64,000 bases of DNA from Agapetus fuscipes (lineage: Eukaryota; Arthropoda; Insecta; Trichoptera; Glossosomatidae): NCBI GenBank assembly GCA_951799405.1, contig OX637344.1, positions 16,678,001-16,742,000 on the forward strand, in the 5' to 3' direction. Below the pieces are notes generated by a model. The model saw only the letters and a list, made by a program, of their open reading frames with translations. It was not told where the DNA came from and searched no databases. A program made the translations under genes and the position numbers. Shown here piece by piece: positions 19,627 through 30,760 of this stretch (positions are counted from its first letter, which is position 1; each line of letters starts with the position of its first letter).

Positions 19627-19965
19627 ATCCAATCGATAGCTCAGCTGGTATAATGCTTGTATCCCATGTCAGTTGGCTTAGGTTCAAATCCCATCAAGAG
19701 CGTCAAAATTTGTATTCCTATTTCTGTGTTTATTTCAAACTTGAAATTAAATTTCGGCAAGGTTTACTCAGGACTCGCAAAAGAAGAGCATCAGGCCCCT
19801 AAGGAGCTGGAATGTCCCCACTCCAACTGAGGTGTTGGTTTATGGCTGCCCCCCTTACCTGTAAAAACAAACCTTCGAGAACAACAAATCTGAAAGATTT
19901 TAAAAATATAAAATCTGAAAAGAGGTTACACTATATGTGCAGCTTAGTTGCCTTGCGTAAAAAAA
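19627..19965 (+). mobile_element. SINE1 copy, diverged
   Basis: TCGATAGCTCAGCTGGTATA (A box) and AGGTTCAAATCCC (mutated B box). The end TGTGCAGCTTAGTTGCC is preserved, with a short internal insertion near 19880. Confidence 0.8.
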
Positions 19966-20034
19966 TCTGAAGGTTACAATTTAGTTCTCTAGTTCCCACC
20001 ATCAATGTTTGTTTGTCTTATCTCCAACAGAGAT

Positions 20035-20235
20035 AGTTTCACATGAGCAATGCTTGTATGTGTACTGGACCAATGTGTCTTATGAATGCTAGAAATTCAT
20101 TTTAAAAATATTAAAAACAACTCTGACATTATCGTGTTTTATATTTCTCCTTAGCTCAGATTGTGTAGAATGTGATTCTTAAGACAATTTCATTGAAAAG
20201 TCATGTTTGCATCAAATGGTGGATAAACCAAACAA
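20035..20235 (-). repeat. D2 repeat, inverted relative of 9118-9290
   Basis: Shares GTACTGGACCAATGTGTCTT and CTCAGATTGTGTAGAATGTG, in complement, with the insert in the SINE3 copy at 9 kb. Confidence 0.65.
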
Positions 20236-20299
20236 GCACTGGTGGGCATCTTGATCAACCATTGCCAACATGTGTTCATGAATCAAAGAGTAAATGGTT

Positions 20300-20590
20300 C
20301 GATGTCTAATCTAATCTAAGCTGCAAAGATAATATGTAACATTGGGGATTCACATTACATGCATTCTCACAAGCAGACACGTACAAGTTCGCGCTTGCAC
20401 ATGCCGCATGTGAACCTACAACATAAAACCAAATCTCAAATGGGCAGACACCCTGCAACTCCTGCCGGCCTTCCCTGAAATAGGGGGGACATTGGCAAAG
20501 TGAATCATTTTCAACATGATAGGTGGGCAGCCGCATACCAACCTATAAGTCAAGGAATATACACATTCAATTACATTTTAGAAATAATGT
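20300..20590 (-). mobile_element. LN 3' UTR copy
   Basis: Antisense, nearly complete, tail GTCTAATCTAATCTAAGC at the left. Confidence 0.85.
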
Positions 20591-20950
20591 TACTGAAACT
20601 ACATAATAGCATACCTTGGGTGGCACTTTTTGTGGTATTGTTGAATATTAACATTTAATGACTCCGCAATTTGAGCGATTCTCATTTCTGTTTAAAAATG
20701 TTTTTATTTTTATTTTGATTTTAGTAAAAAATGGCCAATGATTGAATTTTGTAATCATTAAATACATCTGTAAACTCACGGTCTTATCTAACCAAGCAAG
20801 GTCAAACCAGAGCTGATTTATTTCAAACATACTCTAGGACATAGCCATAGCACCAACTTTCGTATTCACCAATCCTACTAACAATTTCCTTGTACGTTAT
20901 TTATTCGTATTGTACAAAAATAACAAATAAAATTCAAGTATAAAATGAGC
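20591..20950. other. Unassigned stretch
   Basis: AT-rich, no shared repeat seen. Confidence 0.5.
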
Positions 20951-20956
20951 AAGTAA

Positions 20957-21240
20957 AGTCGATAGCTCAGTTGGTAGAGTGCTTTTCATTTCATGCTGAA
21001 AGCTCGGGTTCGAATCCAACCGAGGAAGTCAAAAATGATTTCCCATTTCGGTGTTTATTTCAAACCTTCACAAGAAATGAGTACCAGCCCGTTTGAGAGC
21101 TGGGAAAGCCTACTTCAATCTGGTTTGCACAAGTTCCGCCTCCTTGCATGTAAAATTAATAGGTTCCACTCACCAGATCCGACACCTTCGGAATAAAACG
21201 CTGCAAGAAGTTACGCTATATGTGTAACTTAGTAGCAAGA
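20957..21240 (+). mobile_element. SINE1 copy
   Basis: TCGATAGCTCAGTTGGTAGA and CGGGTTCGAATCC are intact. The 3' GTTACGCTATATGTGTAAC end is present but the UUCG hairpin is decayed. Confidence 0.85.
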
Positions 21241-21310
21241 CCTAAGGGAATTATTAATTGGATTGGTGAATACTCGATTTGAATTTTTACTTTTTTATTT
21301 ATATATCGGA

Positions 21311-21610
21311 TTTATGCTCGAGTGATGTTTTCCGGGATCTGTTGGCGTGGTCCATGGGAGCTGGAACTACCGGACGTTTCGCCCATGTCTACAATGGGCT
21401 TCTTCAGCGTGAAGTGTGATGACGAAGATGATCTTGTGCACACACTTTCATCCCAGTTTTCATCAAGATCATCTTCATCATCAAACTTCACGCTGAAAAA
21501 GCCTATCCTAGACATGGGCGGAACATTTTGAAGCTCAAGTTGCCATAGACCACGGCAACAGATCCCGGAAAACATCTCTCCAGCATCGTTAGCCGGCAGT
21601 GTAAGCCTAA
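21311..21610. mobile_element. FB4 foldback, copy 1
   Basis: Arms of roughly 115 bp (from about 21326 and to about 21576) with ATGTTTTCCGGGATCTGTTG at the outside. On the minus strand the left arm reads CTGAAGAAGCCCATTGTAGA then CATGGGCGAAACGTCCG: a six-pair stem between CTGAAGA and GAAAC. Related copies at 28062-28994, 34445-34520 and 34835-35040. Confidence 0.8.
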
Positions 21611-21644
21611 AACTTTTATTCAAATTGGATTTAATTTTCAACAG

Positions 21645-22110
21645 AACCACTGGGTCCCATCATCAGCTCTCCGCGCCCAATCCAGCAGTCGCCACTTCCC
21701 GAAATAGAAGAGGAAGAAGACTGCGAAGAATCACCGTCAGAAGAAACCCAAACCGCATCATACAAGTCCACAAAGAGCTCCACCAAGAGCTCCACAAAGA
21801 GCTCCACAGAGAGTTCCACGTATACCTCGTCGCGCGGCAACACCAAGAAGCGCGCATTCCTCACCGGCTTCTCCAACTCATCTTCCCCAGTGAAACTGTG
21901 CACTTCGTCATCTTCCACCAAAGGAAGAGGCAAAAAGAACCGCAAGGACAAGTTTGTGGCTTCCAGTGGATCCAGTGAGAGCAGCCTTGGAGCGGAGGCT
22001 CGCCTAGTGCAGCCTCTGAAGATGCAGGCGGAGCAGGGGAGCATCGGGGAGCTCCAGAAATACCATGGAAGGTACTTGAAGAATAGACGGCACACCCTGG
22101 CCAATGTTCG
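21645..22110 (+). CDS. Probable internal exon of a host gene (154 codons)
   Basis: GC-richer than its surroundings. Flanked by an acceptor (TTAATTTTCAACAG, ending 21644) and a donor (TTCG then GTAAGTG at 22111). The frame with CCA at 21647 is open across the whole exon and closed just outside it, by TAA at 21632 and at 22112. Two bases precede the first codon and two follow the last (phases 1 and 2). The product starts PLGPIISSPRPIQQSPLPEI, then an acidic patch EEEEDCEESPSEE, a Ser/Thr/Lys repeat (STKSSTKSSTKSSTESST), basic RGNTKKR and GRGKKNRKDK, and ends LQKYHGRYLKNRRHTLANV. It looks like a disordered linker with a basic phosphosite-like RRHTL. I do not recognise the protein. RYL-NR-RHTLA recalls a segment of SIK-family kinases, but that is a weak resemblance. 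FB4 and FB3 lie in the flanking introns. A longer minus-strand frame here (21631-22104) is a shadow. Confidence 0.65.
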
Positions 22111-22199
22111 GTAAGTGAAAATATTTGTAACAGTTGAACCGTGTTATTAACATTGTGAAGATTCCATTTTAAATGAATAATGTATTACGTAAAACACAA

Positions 22200-22392
22200 A
22201 GTTTTTTTTACGATTTGATTTATTACCTCGAGCGCTTTCGATATCATCACATCATTATCAAGAGGAGGACTGTCCTCTTAGACTTGTTTTGGAGTTTGGT
22301 CTGTCTTGTAGGAATTGTCCTCTTGATAACATATTATTAACTTGATATTATGATAACATCGAAAGCGCCCATCGAAAACATATATTTGTATT
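22200..22392. mobile_element. FB3 foldback
   Basis: Shorter, diverged inverted pair: CGAGCGCTTTCGATATCATC (22228) and GATAACATCGAAAGCGCCC (right). It sits in the inferred intron after the exon and ends 20 bp before a solo LTR. Confidence 0.6.
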
Positions 22393-22411
22393 AAAATAAG
22401 AAAAAAAGTAG

Positions 22412-23167
22412 TGTTATGTTAAGATGGAAAGGTACCTTCAGGATGTACTTACAAGATACTCACTCCGGCTAGCTTCTTCGGCATCACTCTCAGGGCGTGG
22501 GGTTCTTTTTTTGTGTTGCTCACTTTGTACTTTGGGAAGGGTTGTATATTGATAAGACAAGAGCTAATGTTAACAAAAAAGATTTAATCAATTAAAGTCA
22601 AATCCATAAAAAGGGAAAGGGTGGAGAAGGAAATGGCCAGACCTATACTAATGCACTCGAACACAATCACAGTTCTGGCGGCTCACTTTCACGAATCACT
22701 GATCTGTAGGCTGGAGTCCTAGGCGAGCTTACATTAAACTCGGGAGGTGATGTTCACGGGTCGAGACTTTGTACCCCCGAGAGCCGCAGTCCATGAGGCG
22801 GATGCCTCAACACGTGGAGCCCCAGGGTGGAGGTTCCTCTGCACCAGGCTCCGGTCCATAAGGCGGGTGCCTTGGATGGCATATGCTCCTTGCATATGTC
22901 CCCACGTGTCCACAAGTCTATAGAGGCCCCGAACTGGGAAACCCAGGCAGTAATTGCCGCTTCGCAGCGCTGTTTCCGATCTCCTCCTTCGTGCGCGCGT
23001 AATTTCAGACTCGCGTGTCGGGTTTCCGAGTCACGGCGAGTGGAGCCTCGAGAGTCTTCGGCAGAACTCGGTCGTGGCCGGCTACCGCCTTGTTGACGTC
23101 GCTGCAGCTATCATGCAATGACTTTACGCTTATTTAATTTTAATGTTATTTAAAAAAAATAACAACA
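22412..23167 (-). mobile_element. LTR-2 solo LTR, copy 1
   Basis: Starts TGTTATGTTAAG and ends AATAACAACA, flanked by GTAG at 22408-22411 and 23168-23171. 756 bp, longer than the other two copies. Shares CATCACTCTCAGGGCGTGGG and CCATAAGGCGGGTGCCTT with 29410-30046 and 39328-39954. No internal region or second LTR nearby. Confidence 0.85.
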
Positions 23168-23171
23168 GTAG

Positions 23172-23545
23172 TACATGAGGTACGTATTTAATACTGGTAC
23201 GAGTGTCACCGTTGATATGTAGCAGAAGACTGACAATCGAAGCAACTTTCGTTAGGACCGAGAAAGAGCTCGGCTTTTTCCGTGAAACTTATCTGCGCGC
23301 GCATGTTTGCCAAGCAATCAGACGCGGGCTACTGTTTGCTCGCGCATCACTACACTGTCAAAACGCCAATTCACTGAATATTGTGTTTTTAACTTTTTCA
23401 TGTTATAAATAACATGAATATGTGAAAAAAATATCCAAAGAATCGATCTTAAACCTTTTGTCTTCTTCTCGATCTTGCTCCTCATTGCTGAGGGTTGCGA
23501 CCCTGCAAAAATGTGAAAATAAAAGTGGGTTGTAAAAAAAGTTAT
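23172..23545. other. Unassigned stretch
   Basis: Contains CpG-richer 23270-23340 but no convincing frame or repeat. Confidence 0.5.
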
Positions 23546-23815
23546 TTGTAATCTAAATCTTAATCTAAGCTGCAAAGATATGTATCATTTGAGATTCATA
23601 TTAAATGCATTCCCACAAGCAGACACGCATAATTTCGCGCTCACACATGCCGCATGTGGACCTACAATATAAAAAAACCCAATGTCAAATGAACATAAGC
23701 CCTGCAACTCTTGCCGACCTTCCCTGAAACAGGGGTGAAATTGGCAAAGTGAACCATTTTTTACAGTACCTATGGGTGGTCAACCTCATACCAACCTATC
23801 AGACAAGGAAAATTA
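23546..23815 (-). mobile_element. LN 3' UTR copy
   Basis: Antisense, well preserved. The tail at left is AATCTAAATCTTAATCTAAG. An FB1-like edge (GAATTTTCACTCCGTTAATG) follows at 23821-23850. Confidence 0.85.
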
Positions 23816-23855
23816 AAAATGAATTTTCACTCCGTTAATGCACAAACCTTAGAAA

Positions 23856-24350
23856 ATTTAATAAAAGGTTTATCGATGCAGGCACCCATAATGTTCTTCT
23901 ACGCCTCGCATAGTGCTAAGAGTTCTCATAGTATTATTCTTGAATATGGGTATAAATTATGAGCAGGAGTCCTTGAGTTTTTGGCTCGCTCGCTGTTTCC
24001 ATTTCGTTTAATACAATTTAAGCCTCAACAATAACTCTTTCTTTGTGCCACTCTTGTCCAATACTTTGTGACTAAAAGTAAATTTTCGAAAAAGGATGCG
24101 ATTTGCCAACCTATTTTGTTCTCGCCGAAATTATCTAGGATATTTGTAACATTATTTTAATTTATAATTACCTTCTGACATCATGGAATCCGGTTCAAAT
24201 TTATTGTCATGGGAATCCAACCCGCGTTGTTTTGATGTCAAGTACGCTAGTCGAAATTGCAATCGTGATTTGCTTGACCATTGAGCCGACGAATACACAC
24301 AGTTGAGTCGTTTTTTTGTACGTCCTTCTGTGAGCTGATGATTTTTTTCA
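23856..24350. other. Unassigned stretch
   Basis: No gene or shared repeat seen. Confidence 0.5.
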
Positions 24351-24352
24351 GT

Positions 24353-24905
24353 GTTTCAGTTTCAGTTCAGTTTATTATATGTTTTCAGTATTTATATACA
24401 GTTCTGCGTTATATCACATATCTTCAGAGTATACCATTTCTTCAGTATATTATATATTTTCAGTGTATAATATATACTTCTTCCGTACATTATATAATTT
24501 CAGTGTATACATTTCTTCAGTTAATTATATATTTCGTCAGTACATTGTATATTTTCAGTGCATACATTTCTTCCGTACATTACATATTTTCAGGGTAGAC
24601 GTTTCTTCAGCATAATATTTTCAGCGTTTGTATTTCTTTAGTATATTATGATTTTTCAGTGTTTACATTTCTTCCGTATATTTTATATTTTCAGTGTACA
24701 CATTTATTTGGTACATTATATATTTTCAGCGTTTATATTCTTCAGTCAGTATATTATATATTTTATGGATATATATTTCATCAATATACCATATATCTTC
24801 AGTCAAAATATTTCTTTAATATTTTATAAATTTTCAGTGTTTATATTTCTTCAGAATATAACATATTTTAGTATATATATTTCTTCAGTAAATCACATTT
24901 TTTCA
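24353..24905. repeat. 35-bp minisatellite, about 15 degenerate units
   Basis: Units start TTTTCAGTGTATACATTTCT and continue TCCGTACATTATATA. Several successive CAG starts are 35 bp apart. Three overlapping open frames (IFSVYISSVHY-like) are a by-product of the repeat. Confidence 0.85.
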
Positions 24906-25489
24906 GGTTTTTTTCAGGCGTCCTTCTTTAAGGGATTAAGCGTCACTCAAAGGCGCGTCTCAAATTGAATATGCCTTAACTTTAAGCATATTTTAAAGTG
25001 AGATTGTGCCCTGGAAATAAATCAATACAAAGTTTTAATCATAAACAAGAATATGATCCTACTTTATGGATTAAAAAGTCTCTCTTTGGTAAGTTAAATA
25101 GGAGTTGCTTTAATTTATTTTAATAAGCAATTTCATCTAGCTATACCGTCACTGAAAAAACTGAATAAGTGCTGATTCACTGATTTGAGATCTCTTGGAT
25201 AAAACCTTTTGATTTTATTTTGAATTTGAGTCGAGTTTGATTTTATACGACTCATTTGTTTGTTTGTGGGAGTGCAACAATCGTGAATCTCGATTGTTAA
25301 TTGAAAGCATATTCCGCCACCTTAAAAGTAAACACTGAATAATGTAATATGAAACATAGCTGTAATATATCTTTGCAACTTAAATTATACAAAGTGAAAC
25401 TCTGTTATTGGAATAAGAATGAAATTTTTGAGTCGCTATCACCAACTTTGCCTGCCAAACTTTGTGAACTTTATTTGTATGGAAATGTG
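24906..25489. other. Unassigned stretch
   Basis: AT-rich. No shared repeat or supported frame. Confidence 0.5.
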
Positions 25490-25870
25490 TGGAAAAATCC
25501 ATCGATATATAAGAACTAGAAGGGCTATGAAAGCAATCTAAATCTAAGCAGCAAAGATATGTATCATTTGAGATTCATCCCCACTTCAATGCATTCCCAC
25601 AAGCAGACACGCATAATTTTGCGCTTATGCATGCCGCATGTGGACCTACAATATAAAAAAAAAAAACAATCTCAAATGAACATAAGCCCTGCAACTCTTG
25701 CCGACCTTCCCTGAAGCAGGGGTGGCATTGGCAAAGTGAACCATTTTTTAAAATTGAGAATTAAGAATGCGCTAACCGACTCATCATACACAAATTCAAA
25801 TTCAGTCTATCGGTAACCTTCCAGCCGTCAACAGGTGTGTTACCTAATTGGATACAAATCCAGATAAATG
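25490..25870 (-). mobile_element. D3 repeat with an LN 3' UTR inserted
   Basis: LN occupies 25536-25755. The sequence on both sides (ATATAAGAACTAGAAGGGCT and AATGCGCTAACCGACTCATC) is contiguous at 62405-62520 apart from changes, so LN landed in an existing D3 repeat. Confidence 0.7.
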
Positions 25871-26365
25871 CCGAACTGGATATTTTCTAAACGTGCCAAC
25901 AAAAGAAAATAAATGTTGTATAAAATGTGGAAGAAAATTTCACGTAAAAAACTATTTTATTTGATTCTGTTCATAAATGTATTTTTCATTTGTCGAAATA
26001 TTTTGCTCGTAAAAGTGACAGCAATTTCTAGAAATAGTGATATTTAAGTATGTAGATACTTGTTTATTCAAGTATGTAACTTTTATGCTCGCAGTAATAT
26101 ATACTTGTGAAAATCATCCCATACACAATGAGGTCGGAATATTTTTGAATTCGGAATTAATCAGATATTTTCATACTTTCAATAACACTAATAACAAATT
26201 CCGTTGCCACGGTGATTTCATGGGTTTCTATGGTAATATGTAGGTACATAGATTGAAGACGGAGTAGAGACAAGTTGCTGACATAGAAAATGACAAAGAC
26301 ATATGTCGTGAGCGAGACGGCACTATCAAACATGTATGCATATTATTATTTGTAAAAATGTAACT
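25871..26365. other. Unassigned stretch
   Basis: AT-rich with small frames only. Confidence 0.5.
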
Positions 26366-26635
26366 TGTTGTATATGCTCCTTGACTTAAAGGTTGGTATG
26401 TGGCTGACCACCCATGCTGTAGAAAATGGTTCAATTTGCCAATGTCATCCCTGTTACAGGGAAGGTCAGCAAGAGTTGCAGGGTGTATGTTCATTTGTGG
26501 TTTGAGTTTTTATGTTGTAGGTTTACATGCGGCATGTACAAGCGCGAACTTGTACGTGTTTGCTTGTGAGAATGCATATAATGTGAATCTCCAATGTTTC
26601 ATATATTTGCAACTAAGATTGTATTAGATTATATG
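26366..26635 (+). mobile_element. LN 3' UTR copy
   Basis: Sense copy from TCCTTGACTTAAAGGTTGGT to the tail GATTGTATTAGATTA. Confidence 0.85.
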
Positions 26636-26904
26636 GCAATGTAAGACGGTACATCATGTCGATTGGAACTAAATCACATTCATGTCCACTCCATTGAAGT
26701 AATACCTCCATGGAAAAATCCAATTGGAGCGGAGTTAAGGGGTGGGGTAGGATTAAGGGGGAGCGATGGATGTAAGGTAATTTCCCTCAGAGCGAGGCTT
26801 TGTGCAATCAGAATTATGTTCTTGTATTCGGCGGAGAGGTCTATGCGAATTCTATTTATATTATACGTCAGTGAAGATGCCTGTACGGATACCAAACATA
26901 GATT
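26636..26904. other. Unassigned stretch
   Basis: An 81-residue frame has no recognisable motif. Confidence 0.4.
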
Positions 26905-27670
26905 ATGATGGGAGTTATAGGCTTACACGGGAGTTTATGGTTGATGGTGCTGGAGAGCTTTAAATATTTTTTATTATTAAAACTCGAAATCAACCAGAGT
27001 AAGACCAAGATCATGATTGTAGATCGATCAAAAAAGTTTGGTGATCTGGGAAACTCATTTCAGGGTCTGGATATCATAAACGAGTTCCAGTTCCTTGGAT
27101 CCAAATAAGCAACGAAGGAACTTGCGATGGAGAGATTAAACGCTGTATCGCTGTTGCCAGAAGTGCCATGTCTAAGCTGGACAAAATATGGAAAGACCGG
27201 GGTGTGAGTAACAGCACCAAGATTAAGCTTGTCAGGAGTCTGGTCCACTCTATTTTTCTCTATGCTGCTGAAGCATGGACCGTAAAAGCAGCAGAAATAA
27301 GAAAAATTGACGCTTTCGAAATGTGGTGCTGGAGGCGCATGCTTGGAATCCCATGGACGGCTAGACGCACCGATGAGTCCATTCGTCGGGAGCTGCGTTT
27401 GGATGGCTTGACTCTGGCCAGAATATGTACACGCCGTATTCTTCAGTTCTTCAGACACGTTGTCCGTGACAATGAGGATAGCCTGGAACGACTGGTTTGA
27501 TCGGTGGCTTGGAGGTGAAGAGAGGAAGAGGTAGATCTCCTACACGATGGACCGATCAAGTGAAGACAGCAGAAGGCACCTTGGTAGTTGGAGCGTTGCA
27601 GGCAGCGCATTCAAGAGAGAACTGGAGAAGATTGGTTGCTTCCACAAAAGTCACATCCCTCAGTAATAAG
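26905..27670 (+). pseudogene. LC LINE C-terminal remnant
   Basis: Reads NQSKTKIMIVDRSKKF, NEFQFLGSK, then after a break SAMSKLDKIWKDRGVSNSTK, YAAEAWTVKAAEIRKIDAFE, MWCWRRMLGIPWTARRTDES, and in another frame GRGRSPTRWTDQVK and SRENWRRLVA. This is the post-catalytic part of an RTE-type polymerase of the kind often mislabelled craniofacial development protein 2 in insects. A stop at 27106 and a shift near 27500 break it. The YADD core is not present. Confidence 0.8.
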
Positions 27671-27689
27671 GAATAAGATTAAGAAGATA

Positions 27690-27930
27690 ATTATTAAATT
27701 TTCTTCTCAAAGTAGGTCTAAGAATTGTTGATTAGAGACTCCCCTCTTGTGATGCAGAAGACCAGCTTTTCTTCCAACTTTTGGGTGGTTGGCCTGGTAG
27801 ACACTGGCCGTCTAGTATTTCACATACAACGATCCGAGTAACCCTGTTTTCAGTCATACGGTCTACGTAGTCCCTCTAAAACCGTCTCCTCTTCCTACTC
27901 GATCTGAAATGTCCATACCATAAATCCATT
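27690..27930 (-). pseudogene. Possible LINE remnant
   Basis: Antisense CGGTCTACGTAGTCC and CGTCTCCTCTTCC phrases resemble LC-type C-terminal sequence. Too decayed to confirm. Confidence 0.3.
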
Positions 27931-27935
27931 CTATA

Positions 27936-28031
27936 ATCTATAATCTAAGTTGCAGAGATGTATTAACATTTAAGGCTCTCAAATGCATGCCCACAAACAA
28001 ACACGCGTAGTTCGCGCTTACAAATGCTGAA
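27936..28031 (-). mobile_element. LN 3' UTR tail fragment
   Basis: Tail (TATAATC)2 through AATGCTGAA, then cut. Confidence 0.75.
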
Positions 28032-28061
28032 GGTTATTGAATAAGAGTTTTAGGCTTACAC

Positions 28062-28394
28062 AGCCGGCTGATGATTCTGGAGAGATGTTTTCCGGGATCG
28101 TTACCGTGGTCTATGGAAGCTGGAACTTTCGGACGTTTCGCACATGTCTACAATGGGCTTTTTCAGCGTGAAGTATGATGATGGAGACAGTCTTGATGAA
28201 ACCTGTGATGAATAAATGTGAAAATGATGACACTCTGCATATGTGTTGTGTTGTGGAGCAGCGACATCTGTTTATTTTGCATATGAAACTGTAGAGTTTA
28301 ACAGAAAACCATCTTGCTGCTACAAGTACGTGTTTGTCAGTTAAATTCATTATCACACTTCATGCTTTTTTTCGAAATTTTCGAATTTTTTTTC
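28062..28394. mobile_element. FB4 copy 2, left arm and centre
   Basis: GGAGAGATGTTTTCCGGGAT and GACGTTTCGCACATGTCTAC mark the left arm (to about 28170). The centre has no known match. The right arm is at 28898-28994, displaced by an LN LINE. Confidence 0.7.
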
Positions 28395-28895
28395 GAAATA
28401 GCGAGTGAATGGGATATCCAGAGTCATAATAAAAGGAGAGCTTGTATGAAAAAAGTTATGACTCTGGATGAAATGAAAGAAGTATGCAAGGACAGGAAGA
28501 AGTGGCGGCTAATCTGCAATGCTGATTTTTAATGTTGGTTTATTGGCTTGCTACATTTTTTGCACAAGACATTTTTTACTTTTTTTGTATAAATTTATTT
28601 TTAAGGTTTTGTTGTTTTCTTATACTTAAATGTTATTTATTACTCGTATTCCTTGACTTATAGGTTGGTATGAGGCTGACCACCCTTACTGTAAAAAATG
28701 GTTCACTTTGCCAATGTCACCCCTGTTTCAGGGAATGTCGGCAAGAGTTGCAGGGCTTATGTTCATTTGAGGTTTGGATTTTATTTGTAAGTACACAATC
28801 AGCATTTGTAAGCGCGAACTACACGTGTTTGTTTGTGGGCATACATCTGAGAGCTTTGAATGAATATATCCTTGCAACTTAGATTATAGATTATA
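28395..28895 (+). mobile_element. LN LINE 3' end inside FB4
   Basis: Frame IASEWDIQSHNKRRACMKKV...EMKEVCKDRKKWRLICNADF ends at TAA 28530. The complete UTR follows, to TTAGATTATAGATTATAGA. The best-preserved LN C-terminus in the window. Confidence 0.88.
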
Positions 28896-28897
28896 GA

Positions 28898-28994
28898 TGC
28901 TGAAGAAGCTTTTTGTAGAAAAGGGCAAAACTTCCGGAAGCTCTAGCTCCTTTAGACCACGGCAACAGATCCCGGAAAACATCTCTCCAGCATT
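28898..28994. mobile_element. FB4 copy 2, right arm
   Basis: GCTGAAGAAGCTTTTTGTAG to AACATCTCTCCAGCATT, the complement of the left arm. Confidence 0.7.
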
Positions 28995-29300
28995 CAATTA
29001 AAAACCGAAAAAAAAACATTCACCCAAGTTTATTTTTTCAAATTAAGTATGTTTGCTTATTTGTTTGCAAGCCTATATCTATTAAGCTACGATACTCGTA
29101 TATTTGTATTATAACTCTGGCATATTTGTATGATATTCAAATATTTGAATGTTAATTGACGATATTAAAATTGATATTATGAAGTAAGGAATACTTGGTA
29201 CACATTCATAAACAAACTGTGATGTATTACTGAGCAGGAATTTAATTTATGTACTAAAGGGATGTGACAAAGCTCGAGAAACGAAACCGAAACAAAAATC
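28995..29300. other. Unassigned stretch
   Basis: AT-rich, nothing recognised. Confidence 0.5.
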
Positions 29301-29409
29301 AAAACTGACATAAAGGACCATTTTTGTAAGTGGAAACAGATATATAATGTCTAATTCGTTAAAATAATTTCTAATCCACAGATATCATGAGTCAATCGAC
29401 AAAATATTG
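29300..29409. repeat. D4-like repeat
   Basis: TTTTTGTAAGTGGAAACAG and AAAATAATTTCTAATCCACA match 18480-18545 and, distantly, 17700-17755. Confidence 0.5.
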
Positions 29410-30046
29410 TGTTATATTTAAAATGGAAAGGTATCTCCAGAATACTTACATCCGGCTAGCTCTCATCAGCATCACTCTCAGGGCGTGGGGTTCTTTCTTT
29501 GAGTTGCTTACTTGTATTTTGGGAATGGTGGTATATTTAAAAGATAAGTTTAACATGAACAAATAAGAGTTTATTCACTTTAGTAATATGGGGAAAAAAG
29601 GGAAATAAGAGAATGGCTCGACCTACATCTTTTCACTAAAACACTCCCTACTCTGTTGACTGGAGTTCCGAACTGAAGGCCTGGGGCAGCGCCCCAGGCT
29701 AGCGGCGGCTCACGAGGCGGACGCCTCCACACGTTGGAGCCCCTGGGTGGGTGCTCCTAATGCACCCGTCTCTAGTCCACAAGGCGGGTGCCTTGCTGGC
29801 AGGAAATCCAAGTATGTAGATGAGGAGGAGGGAGCTCCATAGTAATGCCCCCTCTTGCACCGCTTGGTGCTTGGTCGCCGACGTCTGCATCTGTTCACCT
29901 CTGGCCGAGAACTGGTGAGCGAGATCCCCATTAGGTCACACGGCACAGTTTGGCCGCTTCCGTGACCGTTCGGCTCCGTTCGGCCCACAAAACACACTGT
30001 ATACTTCGAGATTGTTTTTTATATGTTATCTTAAAATAACATAACA
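29410..30046 (-). mobile_element. LTR-2 solo LTR, copy 2
   Basis: Starts TGTTATATTTAAAATGG, ends AAATAACATAACA, with ATTG on both sides (29406-29409, 30047-30050). 637 bp. AATAAACTC on the minus strand near 29570 and a donor-like GATGTAAGTATT near 29450 suggest the element reads on the minus strand. The coding-looking frames inside (GHGSGQTVPCDL) are LTR sequence. Confidence 0.88.
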
Positions 30047-30299
30047 ATTGACGCTGAGAAAAAGTAATTTCAATTTTAGAAATACACCAAAAGAAGACTT
30101 TTTTGCGGTATTTTGCATACTGTTTTCTTTTCACTATTATTGTAAAACCTTACAAATTACGATCGTTTTTATTTGTCAATGTTGCTGAGAAAGGTGATAT
30201 TCCTAAGACACGGTATTTTCAACGTTAGCACAGCGACTTTATACTCAATGCAAAGGGTGCACGTAAATCGTATGGGTTTTTTTTATTATCAGTAAAATC
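30047..30299. other. Unassigned spacer
   Basis: Nothing recognised. Confidence 0.5.
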
Positions 30300-30387
30300 A
30301 CATATCATTCGACCGGTCCATAGTAAAGTGGTTAACACTTTTAAATCGTAAATGGAAGGCTGTGGGTTCGAATCCCGGTGGAGCACT
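30300..30387 (+). mobile_element. SINE2 head fragment
   Basis: GACCGGTCCATAGTAAAGTG, then GGGTTCGAATCCCGGTGGAG. Truncated after the tRNA-like part. Confidence 0.75.
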
Positions 30388-30432
30388 TGCAAATATTACC
30401 GACATTCGGTAGGTAAGAATTACCGTGGTGAT

Positions 30433-30760
30433 GACCGGTCCGTAGCTCAGTGGTAACACTGCGGACTCTGAATGGGAAGGTTGTGGGTTCGATTCCCGGC
30501 GGAGCACAAAAAATATACACCATTTATATTTTCAAATTTGCTCTTCGCTGGGTTGAAAAATTCACAAAACCTTTAACAATGACCGGTCACCAAAGATCCA
30601 TCCAGCCTTACAGCAACTGGGTCTTGCTTGAGTATTGGCGCTTTGTAGCGACGACCAAGCACGTACACCTCTGCGGCACTACAACAAGTGTCATAGACCC
30701 CTAGAGTCTCTAGAATCTAGGTAGTTTCCCGCACAGAATTTCTTAAAAAAAAAAAAAGTG
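30433..30760 (+). mobile_element. SINE2 copy, full length
   Basis: CCGTAGCTCAGTGGTAACAC (A box) and GGGTTCGATTCCCGGCGGAG (B box) make an intact tRNA-like promoter. Body: GCTCTTCGCTGGGTTGAAAA, GACCGGTCACC, AGCAACTGGGTCTTGCTTGA. The tail ends TTTCCCGCACAGAATTTCTT plus an A-run, not the LE-type tail. Confidence 0.9.

Noticed and set aside
21631..22104. 157-residue minus-strand frame
   Set aside because: Shadow of the exon on the plus strand: the splice signals and the frame closed exactly at both boundaries support the plus strand only.
30433..30505. Intact tRNA-like A and B boxes suggesting a tRNA gene
   Set aside because: The anticodon arm does not fold convincingly and the sequence continues into the SINE2 body seen in many copies. 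The same holds for the SINE1 heads at 18.4, 20.9 and 31.3 kb.
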